64,000 bases of DNA from Bacillus sp. J37 (GCF_000518865.1 NZ_JAEK01000001.1:248001-312000); one strand, 5' to 3'. Shown: positions 34,763 to 44,801, counted from the stretch's first letter. Numbers and translations: made by a program. The notes: generated from the letters alone by a model not told the origin.

Positions 34763-34969
34763 ATGGGCGTAGATATAAACACCATTTTTCAAATTGCGGG
34801 GATAGGAATCGTCGTTGCATTCCTTCACACAATTTTAGATCAAATGGGCAAGAAGGAGTATGCACAATGGGTCACATTAATTGGCTTCATCTATATTTTG
34901 TTTATGGTGGCATCAATTGTAGATGATTTATTTAAAAAGATTAAATCAGTCTTTCTTTTTCAAGGGTAA
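34763..34969 (+). CDS. spoIIIAC: Stage III sporulation protein AC
   Basis: 68 aa, two membrane helices (about 7-24 and 36-55). Same length and the motif AFLHTILDQMGKKEYAQWVT as in B. subtilis. Small integral subunit of the SpoIIIA complex, related to SpoIIIAD. SD AAAGGGAG. Confidence 0.95.
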   Translation: MGVDINTIFQIAGIGIVVAFLHTILDQMGKKEYAQWVTLIGFIYILFMVASIVDDLFKKIKSVFLFQG

Positions 34970-34978
34970 GGGGGGGCG

Positions 34979-35377
34979 ATTTTTATCGAGATCATCCAAA
35001 TTGTCGGACTAGGATTAATTGCAACCTTTCTTGCCCTGATCGTGAAGGAGCAAAAACCTACTTTTGCATTTATGCTTGTTGTATTTGTTGGATGTGTGAT
35101 TTTTCTGTTTTTAATTGATCAAGTGTATGAAATTGTCCGAATGGTTGAACGGATTGCTCTGAATGCCAATGTAAATTTGATTTATGTTGAAACAATCCTA
35201 AAAATAATCGGCATCGCTTATATAGCAGAGTTTGGTGCGCAAATTACAAAAGACGCAGGACAAGGTGCCATTGCTTCTAAGATTGAATTAGGAGGAAAAA
35301 TTCTTATTCTTACCATGGCTATCCCAATTTTAACGGTTATCATTGAGACGGTTCTTGGGATGATACCAGGAACATAA
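34979..35377 (+). CDS. spoIIIAD: Stage III sporulation protein AD, probably from an ATT start codon
   Basis: 132 aa if begun at the ATT at 34979. The conserved N-terminus (IEIIQIVGLGLIATFLALIV) is encoded from 34985, but this frame has no ATG, GTG or TTG between the spoIIIAC stop and a GTG at 35042. Starting at 35042 would remove the first membrane helix. The ATT lies just after AAGGGGGGGCG, a strong SD, and aligns with Met1 of B. subtilis SpoIIIAD (133 aa). Four membrane helices. Either a rare AUU start (known for infC) or a sequencing error. Confidence 0.8.
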   Translation: MFIEIIQIVGLGLIATFLALIVKEQKPTFAFMLVVFVGCVIFLFLIDQVYEIVRMVERIALNANVNLIYVETILKIIGIAYIAEFGAQITKDAGQGAIASKIELGGKILILTMAIPILTVIIETVLGMIPGT

Positions 35378-35445
35378 TTCATTCTTATCAAGAAGTGTGG
35401 CTTTAATGAAGAGAGAAAGAAGCTGAATAAGCTGGAGGTGTGTGA

Positions 35446-36657
35446 ATGCGGCAAATACTTACTTTCGTATTCTTTGTTTCTATTTTTCTAGTAGTCCCGA
35501 TAAATGTACAAGCCTCCACGACTCCACAGCAAACATCAGAAGAAGCCAATTCGGATTTGGAAATAAATGCCGAGACCTTTGTTAATGAACAGGTTGAAAA
35601 TCTCGAAATCTCAGATATCAAAACCTATTGGGATGAGGTAATGACAAAATACGGAGGATTTTTACCTGAAAGCCAAAAAGGTAGTCTTCTTCAATTCCTA
35701 AATGGTGAAAAAGAACTTTCTTTTCAAGAATGGATAAAAGCTTTTTTGAAATTTATGTTTCATGAATTAATAGCGAATGGAAAATTACTGGGTACACTTA
35801 TTTTACTAACAATATTCAGTATGCTTTTGCAGTTATTGCAAAATGCTTTCAATCAAAGTGCTGTAAGCAAAGTGGCATATGCTTTGGTTTATATGGTGTT
35901 AATCATAATTGCCCTAAATAGTTTTCATGTGGCCATTGAGTATACAAATGAAGCGATCCATGCTATGACGAACTTTATTTTGGCACTGATTCCACTTTTA
36001 TTAGCATTAATGGCTTCTTCAGGTGGACTAGCCTCGGCAGCATTTTTTCATCCTGTCATCATTTTTCTTATGAATACAAGCGGTCTATTGATTCAGAATG
36101 TTGTGTTGCCGTTATTATTTTTATCTGCCCTTTTGAATATTGTAAGCACACTAACAGATCAATATAAAGTCACCCAGCTTGCTAACTTGTTAAGGAATAT
36201 AAGCATTGGTTTATTAGCATCCTTTCTTACGATTTTTCTAGGTGTCATATCTGTCCAGGGAGCCTCGGCGGCTGTAACAGACGGAATTACGATCCGAACG
36301 GCAAAATTTATTACGGGAAATTTTATTCCTGTCCTGGGAAGAATGTTTACAGATGCTACGGACACAGTGATCAGTGCATCTGTTTTACTGAAAAACACGG
36401 TTGGCGTACTTGGAGTAGCGGTCCTGTTGTTTATTGTCGCTTTTCCTGCGATTAAAGTATTATCTCTTGCATTAATCTATAAATTTGCAGCAGCAATCCT
36501 ACAACCACTTGGCGGTGGACCGGTCATTTCCTGTTTAGACATCATTAGTAAAAGTGTTATTTATATATTTGCTGCATTGGCTATTGTGTCGTTAATGTTT
36601 TTCTTAAGTTTAACAGTTATTATCGCTGCCAGTAATTTAACAATCATGATGCGTTAA
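35446..36657 (+). CDS. spoIIIAE: Stage III sporulation protein AE
   Basis: 403 aa. A signal peptide (about 1-24, ending VQA) and a soluble stretch to about 100 precede about eight membrane helices between 105 and 400. Large integral subunit of the SpoIIIA-SpoIIQ channel. 68 bp after spoIIIAD; SD GGAGGTGTG. Confidence 0.94.
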   Translation: MRQILTFVFFVSIFLVVPINVQASTTPQQTSEEANSDLEINAETFVNEQVENLEISDIKTYWDEVMTKYGGFLPESQKGSLLQFLNGEKELSFQEWIKAFLKFMFHELIANGKLLGTLILLTIFSMLLQLLQNAFNQSAVSKVAYALVYMVLIIIALNSFHVAIEYTNEAIHAMTNFILALIPLLLALMASSGGLASAAFFHPVIIFLMNTSGLLIQNVVLPLLFLSALLNIVSTLTDQYKVTQLANLLRNISIGLLASFLTIFLGVISVQGASAAVTDGITIRTAKFITGNFIPVLGRMFTDATDTVISASVLLKNTVGVLGVAVLLFIVAFPAIKVLSLALIYKFAAAILQPLGGGPVISCLDIISKSVIYIFAALAIVSLMFFLSLTVIIAASNLTIMMR

Positions 36658-36672
36658 AAGGGAGGAGATAAA

Positions 36673-37326
36673 GTGTCGTTTCTAACAGAATGGATAACCA
36701 ATATCATTGTTTTTATTTTACTGGCCGTCGTTATCGACCTTTTATTACCAAATTCCTCTATGCAAAAATACGCAAAAATGGTCATTAGTTTACTGTTAAT
36801 CATTGTCATTATCAATCCAATTTTTAAAATTTTTTCAACAGATATGAATGATGTACTAGCGGAATTCAATCTTCAAGCGGTTTCAGAAGATGAAAACGGA
36901 AAAAATTTAATAGAATTTCAGAAAAAAGAAATACAAGCCTCACAACGTGCATATATTTTAGAACAAATGGCTGTCCAAATGAAAACGATGGCAGAAGAGG
37001 AGCTGGTGCAAAAATATGATGTGATGATTGAATCAATCCTTCTTTCCGAATCAGAAAATGTAGGAGACATTGCCTCTCAAAAGGATTTGCAACATATTCA
37101 GGTAATCCTAAAACCAAATGAAGCAACAGAAGTAGCAGTGGATGGAACAGTGGAAGTTATTGAGCCGGTCAATATTGATGCATCCAAAGACATAACAAAA
37201 AATGAATCTGTGGATAAAATTCATACAGAAGTAATCACAGCATCGTTAGCAAAAATTTGGGAAGTCGAAGAAGAAAAAATCACATTGGATCTGGAAAGGG
37301 GGGAGGAGTCATTAAATGAGCAATAA
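36673..37326 (+). CDS. spoIIIAF: Stage III sporulation protein AF
   Basis: 217 aa from a GTG behind GGGAGGAG. Two N-terminal membrane helices (about 8-25 and 35-55) and a soluble domain with a ring-building-motif-like fold expected between the two membranes. It overlaps spoIIIAG by 11 bp. Confidence 0.92.
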   Translation: MSFLTEWITNIIVFILLAVVIDLLLPNSSMQKYAKMVISLLLIIVIINPIFKIFSTDMNDVLAEFNLQAVSEDENGKNLIEFQKKEIQASQRAYILEQMAVQMKTMAEEELVQKYDVMIESILLSESENVGDIASQKDLQHIQVILKPNEATEVAVDGTVEVIEPVNIDASKDITKNESVDKIHTEVITASLAKIWEVEEEKITLDLERGEESLNEQ

Positions 37327-37975
37327 AGAAAGCTTTATAGATAAACTTAAAGCCATTCTTGGTCAGTCAAACTCGAAGAAACCATCAAAATATCATTATT
37401 TTATTCTAGTTTTTGTTCTAGGAGTTGCTTTTATGCTAGTAAGCAATCTTTTTACAAGTAGTCCTGAACAATCACAGAACACAATCCAAACATCCGCTAA
37501 TACCTCATCAAATGAAGAAACTGAGGTATTCAAACAGACAAATGGTGATAAGACTGACTCCATCTCTGATTATGAAGCTGAATATGAGAATCAATTAAAA
37601 GAAGTGCTAGAAACAATATCAGGGGTTGGTGAGGTACATGTCGTTGTAAATGTGGATTCCACCTCAAAGAAGATTGTTGAAAAAAACACCGTCACGCAGA
37701 GCCAAACAACTACAGAGACAGATCGTGAGGGTGGTAAACGTGAAGTAGAGGATTCTTCAAAAGATGAACAAGTTGTCATTATCCAAGATGGTGAAAAAGA
37801 GGCACCCATTGTCATTCAAACAAAAAAGCCTGAGATTCGCGGTGTCTTAGTCGTTGCCGGTGGTGCTGACAACATTCACATAAAAAAGACCATTGTAGAA
37901 TCGGTTACGAGAGTGCTGGGAGTACCCAGCCACCGAGTAGCTGTAGCATCGAAAAAAATGAAGGAGGATGAATAG
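37316..37975 (+). CDS. spoIIIAG: Stage III sporulation protein AG
   Basis: 219 aa. One membrane helix (about 26-46), a Ser/Thr/Asn-rich linker, then a ring-building domain (EYENQLKEVLETISGVGEVH ... IVIQTKKPEIRGVLVVAGGA). In B. subtilis SpoIIIAG forms a large 30-mer ring between the membranes. SD GGGGAGG lies inside the end of spoIIIAF. Confidence 0.95.
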   Translation: MSNKESFIDKLKAILGQSNSKKPSKYHYFILVFVLGVAFMLVSNLFTSSPEQSQNTIQTSANTSSNEETEVFKQTNGDKTDSISDYEAEYENQLKEVLETISGVGEVHVVVNVDSTSKKIVEKNTVTQSQTTTETDREGGKREVEDSSKDEQVVIIQDGEKEAPIVIQTKKPEIRGVLVVAGGADNIHIKKTIVESVTRVLGVPSHRVAVASKKMKEDE

Positions 37976-38701
37976 ATGATGTTGAAAAAGCAAACGGTAT
38001 GGTTATTAACAATGCTAAGTTTAGTGGTGGTATTATCTGTATATTATGTTACTTCTCCGGAGGGTGGATCAAGTAATGTTGTTATGACTGGTGACGATCA
38101 AAAAGTGAGTGAAAATGCAAAAACTGAGGATGGTCAGGAGGTAGCGAAAGAAGAGGGGACAGAAGCTGAAAATGCTGAAGCTACTGAAACTGAAACTACA
38201 GAAGATTCAGAAGCAACAGAAGAATCCCAAGCTAATGACACAGATGAAACAACTGAAAAAACTGAAGGTACTGAAGCTGGTGAAGAAGGTGAAGTACAAA
38301 CTGAAGAGTTAGAAGATGGAACTGTTATCTCAAGCTCCAGTGTTTCAAGTGATGAGTTATTTACTGAACTTCGTATGCAATTAGATGATCAACGAAATGA
38401 GTTAAAAGAGCAATTACAAACGATCGTTGCAAGTAATGATGCATCCGCAACAGAGAAAAGCGACGCTTATGATGAAATGGAAGCATTGAATGATGCAGCA
38501 AGAAAGGAAATGCTTCTTGAAACATTAATTAAATCAAAAGGATTTGACGATGCACTTGTACGTGCAGATGGGAATAATGTGAAAATTACTGTAAAAGCAA
38601 AAGAGCATAATGCATCTTCGGCTAACCAAATCATGACACTTGTAAGAGATGAAATGGAGAATATGGAAGATGTTATTGTAACTTTCGAGCCTGCTCAATA
38701 A
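37976..38701 (+). CDS. spoIIIAH: Stage III sporulation protein AH
   Basis: 241 aa. One N-terminal membrane helix (about 8-25), then an extended, very acidic linker (about 38-110, Glu/Thr/Ala-rich: AENAEATETETTEDSEATEE), then the EscJ/ring-building domain (about 120-241) that meets SpoIIQ from the forespore. The acidic linker looks longer than in B. subtilis (218 aa). SD AAGGAGGATG; the second codon is also ATG, so the start could be 37979. Confidence 0.95.
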   Translation: MMLKKQTVWLLTMLSLVVVLSVYYVTSPEGGSSNVVMTGDDQKVSENAKTEDGQEVAKEEGTEAENAEATETETTEDSEATEESQANDTDETTEKTEGTEAGEEGEVQTEELEDGTVISSSSVSSDELFTELRMQLDDQRNELKEQLQTIVASNDASATEKSDAYDEMEALNDAARKEMLLETLIKSKGFDDALVRADGNNVKITVKAKEHNASSANQIMTLVRDEMENMEDVIVTFEPAQ

Positions 38702-38716
38702 AGATGCTATAATAGG

Positions 38717-38748
38717 AAGGGTCAATCCGTAAAGGGTTGATCCTTTTC
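38717..38748 (+). terminator. Terminator of the spoIIIA operon
   Basis: AAGGGTCAATCC / GGGTTGATCCTT stem with G-T pairs, then TTCC. Confidence 0.7.
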
Positions 38749-38972
38749 CTGTTCTATCCATATTCTTCAAATTTTTATGTAAAAAGATCATCCAATAAGA
38801 AAAATATTCTCGCTCCTTCTGTAGAATTGCTCATAAATGGGAAGAATTAATGTTGAATTTCTTCTATTATGTATCGTAAGATGGTATTATGGGACTAAGT
38901 TTTAGTACTAGATTATAAAATAAAAGATCATGAGTTTTACCATGATCACATGAATTAAAGGGGTGCTTAAGC

Positions 38973-39476
38973 ATGCTAAAGATCCAGGAAATCAGAGAAA
39001 TTATTAAATTAATTGATCATTCCTCTATTGATGAATTTACATTTGAACAAGATGGTTCAAAAATAAAAATGAAAAAACAAACAAATGAGGTTGAAACAGT
39101 TGTACGTAATGTAGTGGCTGCACCACCAGCTGAAGCTGTCCAAGTGCAGCAGGTAGAAACACAAGCAGTACCTGCACAACCAGCAACACTTGAGGTGGCA
39201 GCACCGAAAGAGGAGTCAAAAGCAGATACCGCAAATTTACATAAAATTACGTCTCCAATGGTTGGGACATTCTATGCAGCTTCATCTCCCGAGGCAGGAA
39301 ATTATGTTGAAGTTGGCTCTAAAGTAACAAATGATTCTGTTGTTTGTATCGTAGAAGCGATGAAACTTTTTAATGAAATCGAAGCTGAAGTAAAAGGTGA
39401 GATTGTTGAAATACTCGCAGAAAATGGACAACTTGTTGAGTACGGTCAACCTCTATTCCTTGTAAAGCCTGAGTAA
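38973..39476 (+). CDS. accB: Biotin carboxyl carrier protein of acetyl-CoA carboxylase
   Basis: 167 aa. N-terminal helical part, an Ala/Pro/Gln-rich flexible linker (about 48-80), and a biotinyl domain with the thumb. Biotin is attached to Lys131 in EAMKLFNEI. It carries CO2 from AccC to the carboxyltransferase in fatty acid synthesis. Operon with accC (9 bp gap). Confidence 0.96.
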   Translation: MLKIQEIREIIKLIDHSSIDEFTFEQDGSKIKMKKQTNEVETVVRNVVAAPPAEAVQVQQVETQAVPAQPATLEVAAPKEESKADTANLHKITSPMVGTFYAASSPEAGNYVEVGSKVTNDSVVCIVEAMKLFNEIEAEVKGEIVEILAENGQLVEYGQPLFLVKPE

Positions 39477-39485
39477 GGAGCTAAA

Positions 39486-40841
39486 ATGATGATTAAGAAA
39501 TTATTAATAGCCAATCGAGGCGAGATTGCTGTTCGAATAATCCGAGCATGTAAAGAGCTTGATATTGAAACAGTTGCTGTTTTTTCAGAAGCTGACAGAG
39601 AAGCCCTGCATGTACAGTTAGCTGACGAAGCTTATTGTATTGGGCCGACAGCTTCAAAAGACAGCTATTTAAACTTTACGAATATTATTAGCGTAGCTAA
39701 GCTAACCGAAAGTGATGCGATACACCCCGGATACGGCTTTTTAGCAGAAAATGCCGACTTTGCTGAGCTTTGTAAAGAATGCAATATTATCTTCGTAGGC
39801 CCTAGTGCTGACGCAATTTCGAAAATGGGAACAAAAGATGTTGCAAGGGAAACGATGCGCCAAGCCGGTGTTCCGATTGTCCCGGGCTCAAAAGGAATTA
39901 TTGAGAACATTGATGAAGCGAAAAAATTAGCCAATGATATGGGATATCCTGTTATAATTAAAGCAACTGCTGGCGGAGGAGGTAAAGGTATCCGTGTTGC
40001 TCAAGACGAGCAGGCACTTATAAAAGGAATCGAAATTACCCAGCAAGAGGCAGCAACTGCGTTTGGAAATCCTGGAGTGTATATTGAAAAATACATTGAA
40101 GATTTCCGTCACGTAGAGATTCAGGTGTTAGCTGATACCCATGGTAATACAATACATCTAGGTGAACGTGATTGTTCAATTCAACGTAGACTTCAAAAAT
40201 TAATTGAAGAAACACCATCACCAGCTCTTGACGAGGATATTCGTTCGCAAATGGGAGAAGCGGCAGTAAAGGCAGCGGAAGCTGTTCAATATACTGGTGC
40301 AGGAACAGTGGAATTCATTTTTGACCATGTAAATAAGAAATATTATTTTATGGAAATGAATACACGTATCCAAGTTGAACATCCAGTAACTGAAATGGTA
40401 ACGGGTATAGACTTAATAAAAGAGCAAATTAAAGTAGCTTCCGGTGAGAAATTGCCTGTATCACAAGAGGAAGTAACATTTAATGGCTGGTCTATTGAGT
40501 GTCGTATTAATGCAGAAAATCCAGAAAAGAATTTTATGCCGTCTCCAGGAAGAATTGAGATGTACTTACCTCCGGGAGGTTTGGGTGTAAGAGTGGATTC
40601 AGCAGCATATCCCGGATATTCAATTCCGCCATATTATGATTCGATGATTGCAAAACTAATAACATATGGTGCTACCAGAGAAGAAGCAATCTCTCGAATG
40701 AAACGTGCATTAAGTGAATTTGTGATAGAAGGTATTTCTACTACAATTCCTTTCCATTTGAGACTTCTTGATCACGAAAAGTTTGTTAGTGGAGAGTTTA
40801 ATACAAAATTTTTAGAACTGCATAAAGTGATGGAATCATAA
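39486..40841 (+). CDS. accC: Biotin carboxylase subunit of acetyl-CoA carboxylase
   Basis: 451 aa. ATP-grasp enzyme that carboxylates biotin on AccB with ATP and bicarbonate. Visible: N-terminal [20 protein letters not shown], the glycine-rich ATP lid [14 protein letters not shown], active-site [20 protein letters not shown] and the C-terminal domain. SD AAGGAG; the second codon is also ATG. Confidence 0.97.
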   Translation: MMIKKLLIANRGEIAVRIIRACKELDIETVAVFSEADREALHVQLADEAYCIGPTASKDSYLNFTNIISVAKLTESDAIHPGYGFLAENADFAELCKECNIIFVGPSADAISKMGTKDVARETMRQAGVPIVPGSKGIIENIDEAKKLANDMGYPVIIKATAGGGGKGIRVAQDEQALIKGIEITQQEAATAFGNPGVYIEKYIEDFRHVEIQVLADTHGNTIHLGERDCSIQRRLQKLIEETPSPALDEDIRSQMGEAAVKAAEAVQYTGAGTVEFIFDHVNKKYYFMEMNTRIQVEHPVTEMVTGIDLIKEQIKVASGEKLPVSQEEVTFNGWSIECRINAENPEKNFMPSPGRIEMYLPPGGLGVRVDSAAYPGYSIPPYYDSMIAKLITYGATREEAISRMKRALSEFVIEGISTTIPFHLRLLDHEKFVSGEFNTKFLELHKVMES

Positions 40842-40862
40842 AAATACACGGAGGTGCGATTC

Positions 40863-41273
40863 TTGAAAGAGACAAATAATGTGTTAGAAATGAATCCTGA
40901 GAATAATGGTTTAGGTAAAGTTGAAATTGCTCCGGAAGTAATTGAAGTGATTGCAGGTATTGCTGCTTCTGAAATTGAAGGTGTTGCTTCAATGCGAGGC
41001 AATTTTGCAGCAGGTGTTGTAGAACGTCTGGGAAAGAAAAACCATGGTAAAGGTGTAAAAGTTGATTTAACTGATGCAGGAATCATTATCGACGTATATT
41101 GTGTGATGATCTTTGGTGTATCAATACCGAATGTTGCTCAAAAAATCCAAGATAATATTCGTCAAGCATTATTGAATATGACAGCATTAGAAGTGAATGA
41201 AGTGAATATTCACGTTGTGGGTGTTCAGTTTGAAACAAAAACTCAAGATGTTGAAGTAGATCAAGAAATGTAG
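40863..41273 (+). CDS. yqhY: Asp23/Gls24 family protein YqhY
   Basis: 136 aa from the TTG at 40863, seven bases after GGAGG; a GTG at 40854 overlaps the SD. Asp23-family core: KVEIAPEVIEVIAGIAASEI, then VDVYCVMIFGVSIPNVAQ-like text and VNEVNIHVVGVQF. In B. subtilis yqhY is in the accB-accC operon and its loss disturbs acetyl-CoA carboxylase control. Its place directly after accC supports that link. Confidence 0.9.
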   Translation: MKETNNVLEMNPENNGLGKVEIAPEVIEVIAGIAASEIEGVASMRGNFAAGVVERLGKKNHGKGVKVDLTDAGIIIDVYCVMIFGVSIPNVAQKIQDNIRQALLNMTALEVNEVNIHVVGVQFETKTQDVEVDQEM

Positions 41274-41278
41274 ATAAT

Positions 41279-41317
41279 GAGAAAACCAAGGGTTATACCT
41301 TTGGTTTCTTTTTTTGT
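41279..41317 (+). terminator. Terminator of accB-accC-yqhY
   Basis: AAAACCAAGGG / CCTTTGGTTTC stem followed by TTTTTTTG. Confidence 0.85.
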
Positions 41318-41318
41318 G

Positions 41319-41392
41319 TAGGATCAGATAGTATAAGGAAAACTAAGGCACTCGACATAAGGACTTGGCGATAAGCCAAGTTTTTCTTATCG
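41319..41392 (+). repeat. Dispersed intergenic hairpin repeat, copy B
   Basis: GATAGTATAAGGAAAACTAAG ... GGACTTGGCGATAAGCCAAG (each part close to copy A at 30421-30482). Ends in TTTTTCTT, so it may also back up termination. Confidence 0.7.
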
Positions 41393-41429
41393 TCTAGGAA
41401 ATTGTAAAATTCTTGACGGTGGATAAGTG

Positions 41430-41612
41430 CGCGACATCCAGCTCCGGCGCCTAGCCCCGAAGCACAGGACGTGCAAGTGCAGCCATTGCGACAGGATGTC
41501 GCGTTATTGACTGCCTTTAGGGTCTAGCCACAAAGGAATTGAAGAAAAAGAACGTCTTCTATTCCTTTGCGTCTTATTTGCCCGAGGCTGATCAAGGCGC
41601 TTGCGCTTTTTG
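41430..41612. ncRNA. Multi-hairpin RNA-like element, Bacillaceae-1 motif-like
   Basis: Several stems fit together or alternate: CGCGACATCC (41430-41439) with GGATGTCGCG (41494-41503); GCAC-AGGAC-GTGC (41462-41474); GCGAC-AGGAT-GTCGC (41488-41502); AAAGGAAT..AAGA with TCTTCTATTCCTTT (41532-41568); GCGCCTAGCC (41448-41457) with GGCT(GATCA)AGGCGC (41586-41600). Read on the minus strand the two small loops are GUCCU and AUCCU, the RUCCU consensus of the Bacillaceae-1 RNA. The strand is undecided. 41613-41836 has no gene. Confidence 0.5.
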
Positions 41613-41836
41613 TTCTTACATAGTATTTAGTTAAATTGGTTTATAGTATAGTTATCACTGGTTATATTGTTAATAGGATATATTTAAACAAACAACGAAT
41701 GTTTCTTTGGATAAAAGCCTTTTCATTCGGGATATAACAAAAAACATATGAAATTACGAATGAATCTACTAGTTAGATATGGTATGATCACTTTATGACA
41801 TTCGACATTTTTAAACATTAAAGGAGCAAGAATAGA

Positions 41837-42229
41837 ATGAAGCGTAGAACAGCAAGGGAAAAGGCATTGCAGGCACTATTTCAAGTGAATGTTAGCCAAA
41901 CAGATCCAAATGAAGCAATTGAGCATGCATTGGAAGAGGAACGATCAGACGCGTTTTTGAACCAGCTTGTATTCGGAACAATAGAGCATCAGAAGGAATT
42001 GGATGAACTTATTGCGCCACACCTTGTTAACTGGACAATTGAGCGTTTAGCAAATATCGATAAAACGATATTACGTATGGCTGCTTATGAACTGAAATTT
42101 GCAGAAGATGTTCCCGCAAATGTAGCGATTGATGAAGCTGTTGAATTAGCAAAGGCATTTGGTGATGACCATTCAAGTAGGTTTGTTAATGGTGTACTTT
42201 CTAAAATCAAACAAAATCTAGAGAGATAA
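41837..42229 (+). CDS. nusB: Transcription antitermination factor NusB
   Basis: 130 aa all-helical protein that binds boxA RNA with NusE/S10 in rRNA antitermination. Starts MKRRTAREKALQALFQVNVS; the typical C-terminal FGDDHSSRFVNGVLSKI is present. SD AAGGAG. folD follows after 18 bp. Confidence 0.95.
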   Translation: MKRRTAREKALQALFQVNVSQTDPNEAIEHALEEERSDAFLNQLVFGTIEHQKELDELIAPHLVNWTIERLANIDKTILRMAAYELKFAEDVPANVAIDEAVELAKAFGDDHSSRFVNGVLSKIKQNLER

Positions 42230-42247
42230 CTTTAGGAGGAATTAGGA

Positions 42248-43105
42248 ATGGCTGCAACAATCATTGATGGTAAAGAATTATCAAAAACAAAAAGAAGTGA
42301 GCTTGCGGTAGAGGTAGAACAAATTAAGGCAGAAGGAATACTACCAAAGCTCGTTGTTATTTTAGTAGGAGATAACCCTGCATCTGTTTCTTACATCAGA
42401 GGAAAGCAAAAAGCTGCTGAAGAAATCGGTGTTGGATTTAAGTTGGAACATTACCCTGAGTCTCTAAGTGAAAATGAACTTCTTGATGTTATAGAGAGCT
42501 ATAATAACAATAATGAATATCACGGGATTTTAGTTCAACTTCCATTACCGGGACATATTAATGAAACAGCTGTTGTAGAAAAAATATCACCTTTAAAGGA
42601 TGTTGATGGCTTCCACCCAATCAATATCGGTAGAATGATGACTGGACAAGATACATTTTTACCATGTACACCTGCAGGTATTGTTGAAATGATCAAATCA
42701 GTGGGTGTTGAAATAGCCGGAAAAAATGTGGTAGTAGTTGGAAGAAGTAATATTGTTGGTAAACCGGTAGGTCAATTACTATTAAACGAACATGCAACAG
42801 TTACTTATTGCCATTCAAAAACAAAAGATTTAACTTCTTATACAAAAGAAGCGGATATTTTGGTTGCAGCTGTTGGACGAGCTAATTTTATTAAAGGGAA
42901 CCAAATCAAACCTGGAGCAGTCGTCATTGATGTTGGTGTAAATCGATTAGATACTGGGAAATTGGTTGGAGATGTAGTATTTGATGAGGCAAAGGATGTG
43001 GCTAGTTTCTTAACACCTGTTCCAGGGGGAGTAGGTCCAATGACGATCACAATGCTTGCCCATAATACTGTACAATCAGCAAAAAATTACTTGGAAAGCA
43101 AATAA
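42248..43105 (+). CDS. folD: Methylenetetrahydrofolate dehydrogenase / cyclohydrolase
   Basis: 285 aa. Bifunctional enzyme of one-carbon metabolism (5,10-methylene-THF to 10-formyl-THF). Signature SYIRGKQKAAEEIG with the catalytic lysine, GILVQLPLPGHI, PCTPAGIVEM and the NADP loop VVVGRSNIVGKPVGQLL. SD AGGAGGA. Confidence 0.96.
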   Translation: MAATIIDGKELSKTKRSELAVEVEQIKAEGILPKLVVILVGDNPASVSYIRGKQKAAEEIGVGFKLEHYPESLSENELLDVIESYNNNNEYHGILVQLPLPGHINETAVVEKISPLKDVDGFHPINIGRMMTGQDTFLPCTPAGIVEMIKSVGVEIAGKNVVVVGRSNIVGKPVGQLLLNEHATVTYCHSKTKDLTSYTKEADILVAAVGRANFIKGNQIKPGAVVIDVGVNRLDTGKLVGDVVFDEAKDVASFLTPVPGGVGPMTITMLAHNTVQSAKNYLESK

Positions 43106-43123
43106 GCCTTCTATTAATTAAGA

Positions 43124-43171
43124 AAGTTCAGGGCGGAATGAGGCTTAGCATTCTGTCCTTAACTTTTTTTG
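43124..43171 (+). terminator. Terminator after folD
   Basis: AAGTTCAGGGCGGAATG pairs imperfectly with CATTCTGTCCTTAACTT, then TTTTT. Separates nusB-folD from xseA. Confidence 0.7.
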
Positions 43172-43201
43172 GATCTTTATGATTGGAAAGGAGGCAATTA
43201 T

Positions 43202-44554
43202 ATGAGTGAACCTAGGCATGTGACAGTTACAGCACTTACAAAATATATAAAACGTAAATTTGATGTTGATCCTCATTTGACTGATATATGGATTAAAGGA
43301 GAAATTTCAAATTTTAATCTTCATAGTCGGGGACATATGTACTTTACGCTAAAAGATGAAAAAGCTAGAATCCAAGCTGTGATGTTTGCTGGCGCTAATA
43401 AGTCCTTGAAATTTAAGCCTGGAAACGGCATGAAGGTTCTATTACGTGGTGAAATCACTGTATATGAACAAAGTGGCGGATATCAAGTATATGTTAAAGA
43501 GATGCAGCCGGATGGGATCGGCAGTCTTTATTTGGCTTATGAAGAATTAAAGAAAAAGCTTCAGCAAGAAGGTCTTTTTGAAGAGAAATATAAAAAACCA
43601 ATACCAAGATATCCTAATGTAGTCGGGGTTATCACTTCACCAACCGGAGCGGCAATTCGTGATATTTTAACAACAATAAATAGAAGATACCCAATGGCTA
43701 AGGTTATATTAATTCCAGCGCTTGTTCAAGGTGTTCAAGCAGGTCCGTCTGTTGCTAAAGCAATAAAAATGGCAAACCGATTAGGAACCCTTGATGTGTT
43801 AATTGTTGGTCGGGGTGGGGGATCAATTGAGGAATTATGGGCATTTAATGAAGAAATAGTTGCTCGTGAGATATTCTCTTCACAAGTGCCGATCATTTCA
43901 GCAGTTGGACATGAAACAGATTTTACAATTGCAGATTTTGTAGCTGATTTACGAGCACCTACTCCGACAGGTGCTGCAGAGATGGCTGTTCCACATTCTA
44001 CAGAATTATTAGAAAGAATTTTAGATCGAAAGAACCGATTAACAAGAGCAATGACGGAAAAATTGAGTGCACAAAGGGAAAAGCTGAATCATTATAGAAC
44101 ATCCTATGCATTTCGATACCCTAAACAGCTTTACTTGCAAAAGGAACAACAGCTTGACAACATAATTGATCGATTGCATAAAGAAGGAGAAAGAGTGATC
44201 CTTCGTAAAAAAGAAACGTATACATATATTAAAAACCGACTTGAAAAAGTTCATCCAAAGGATCAAGTAAAACGCTCGAATGAAGCGTATGAGACTTTAT
44301 TGAAAAAGCTCAACAGGGAAATGTCATCCATCATTACACATAAACATTCGCAATTTCATGCTACAATTGATAAACTAAATGCATTAAGTCCGTTAAAAAT
44401 TATGGAGCGCGGGTATAGCTTGGTTTACCAAGAAGATAAGCTGATCAAAAGCGTAAATCAAATTTCTAAAGGTCAAGTACTAAAGGTGCAATTAAAAGAT
44501 GGACAACTTGATTGTGAAGTTCAGGGAATAGAGGAGCGTACGATTCATGAGTAA
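43202..44554 (+). CDS. xseA: Exodeoxyribonuclease VII large subunit
   Basis: 450 aa from the ATG at 43202 behind AAAGGAGG; the frame is open upstream to 43169. N-terminal OB fold ([16 protein letters not shown] ... [20 protein letters not shown]), central catalytic domain ([51 protein letters not shown]), and a long C-terminal coiled coil. Degrades single-stranded DNA with XseB. Overlaps xseB by 8 bp. Confidence 0.95.
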   Translation: MSEPRHVTVTALTKYIKRKFDVDPHLTDIWIKGEISNFNLHSRGHMYFTLKDEKARIQAVMFAGANKSLKFKPGNGMKVLLRGEITVYEQSGGYQVYVKEMQPDGIGSLYLAYEELKKKLQQEGLFEEKYKKPIPRYPNVVGVITSPTGAAIRDILTTINRRYPMAKVILIPALVQGVQAGPSVAKAIKMANRLGTLDVLIVGRGGGSIEELWAFNEEIVAREIFSSQVPIISAVGHETDFTIADFVADLRAPTPTGAAEMAVPHSTELLERILDRKNRLTRAMTEKLSAQREKLNHYRTSYAFRYPKQLYLQKEQQLDNIIDRLHKEGERVILRKKETYTYIKNRLEKVHPKDQVKRSNEAYETLLKKLNREMSSIITHKHSQFHATIDKLNALSPLKIMERGYSLVYQEDKLIKSVNQISKGQVLKVQLKDGQLDCEVQGIEERTIHE

Positions 44555-44801
44555 TGAAAAACAAAGTAAAGATGAAGAATTATCATTCGAACAGGCCATG
44601 CAACAGCTCGAGGAGATTGTTGGAAAGCTTGAAGAAGGTGATGTTCCGTTAGAAAAAGCAATCGAATATTTTCAAAATGGTATGGAACTTTCAAAGCTTT
44701 GTCATGATAAGCTGCAGCATGTTGAAAAACAGATGGATTATATATTACGCGAAGATGGTGAATTAAAGCCGTTTGAGCTTCAGGAGGAAGAAAAATCGTG
44801 A
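44547..44801 (+). CDS. xseB: Exodeoxyribonuclease VII small subunit
   Basis: 84 aa, helical. Family core [20 protein letters not shown] then [17 protein letters not shown]. Several copies wrap the XseA coiled coil. Start inside xseA; its stop overlaps the ispA start (GTGA). Confidence 0.94.
   Translation: MSNEKQSKDEELSFEQAMQQLEEIVGKLEEGDVPLEKAIEYFQNGMELSKLCHDKLQHVEKQMDYILREDGELKPFELQEEEKS

Noticed and set aside
38899-38918. FapR site before accB (TTAGTACTAGATTATAA)
   Set aside because: Only the left half matches well; the right half agrees poorly, so it is too weak to list.
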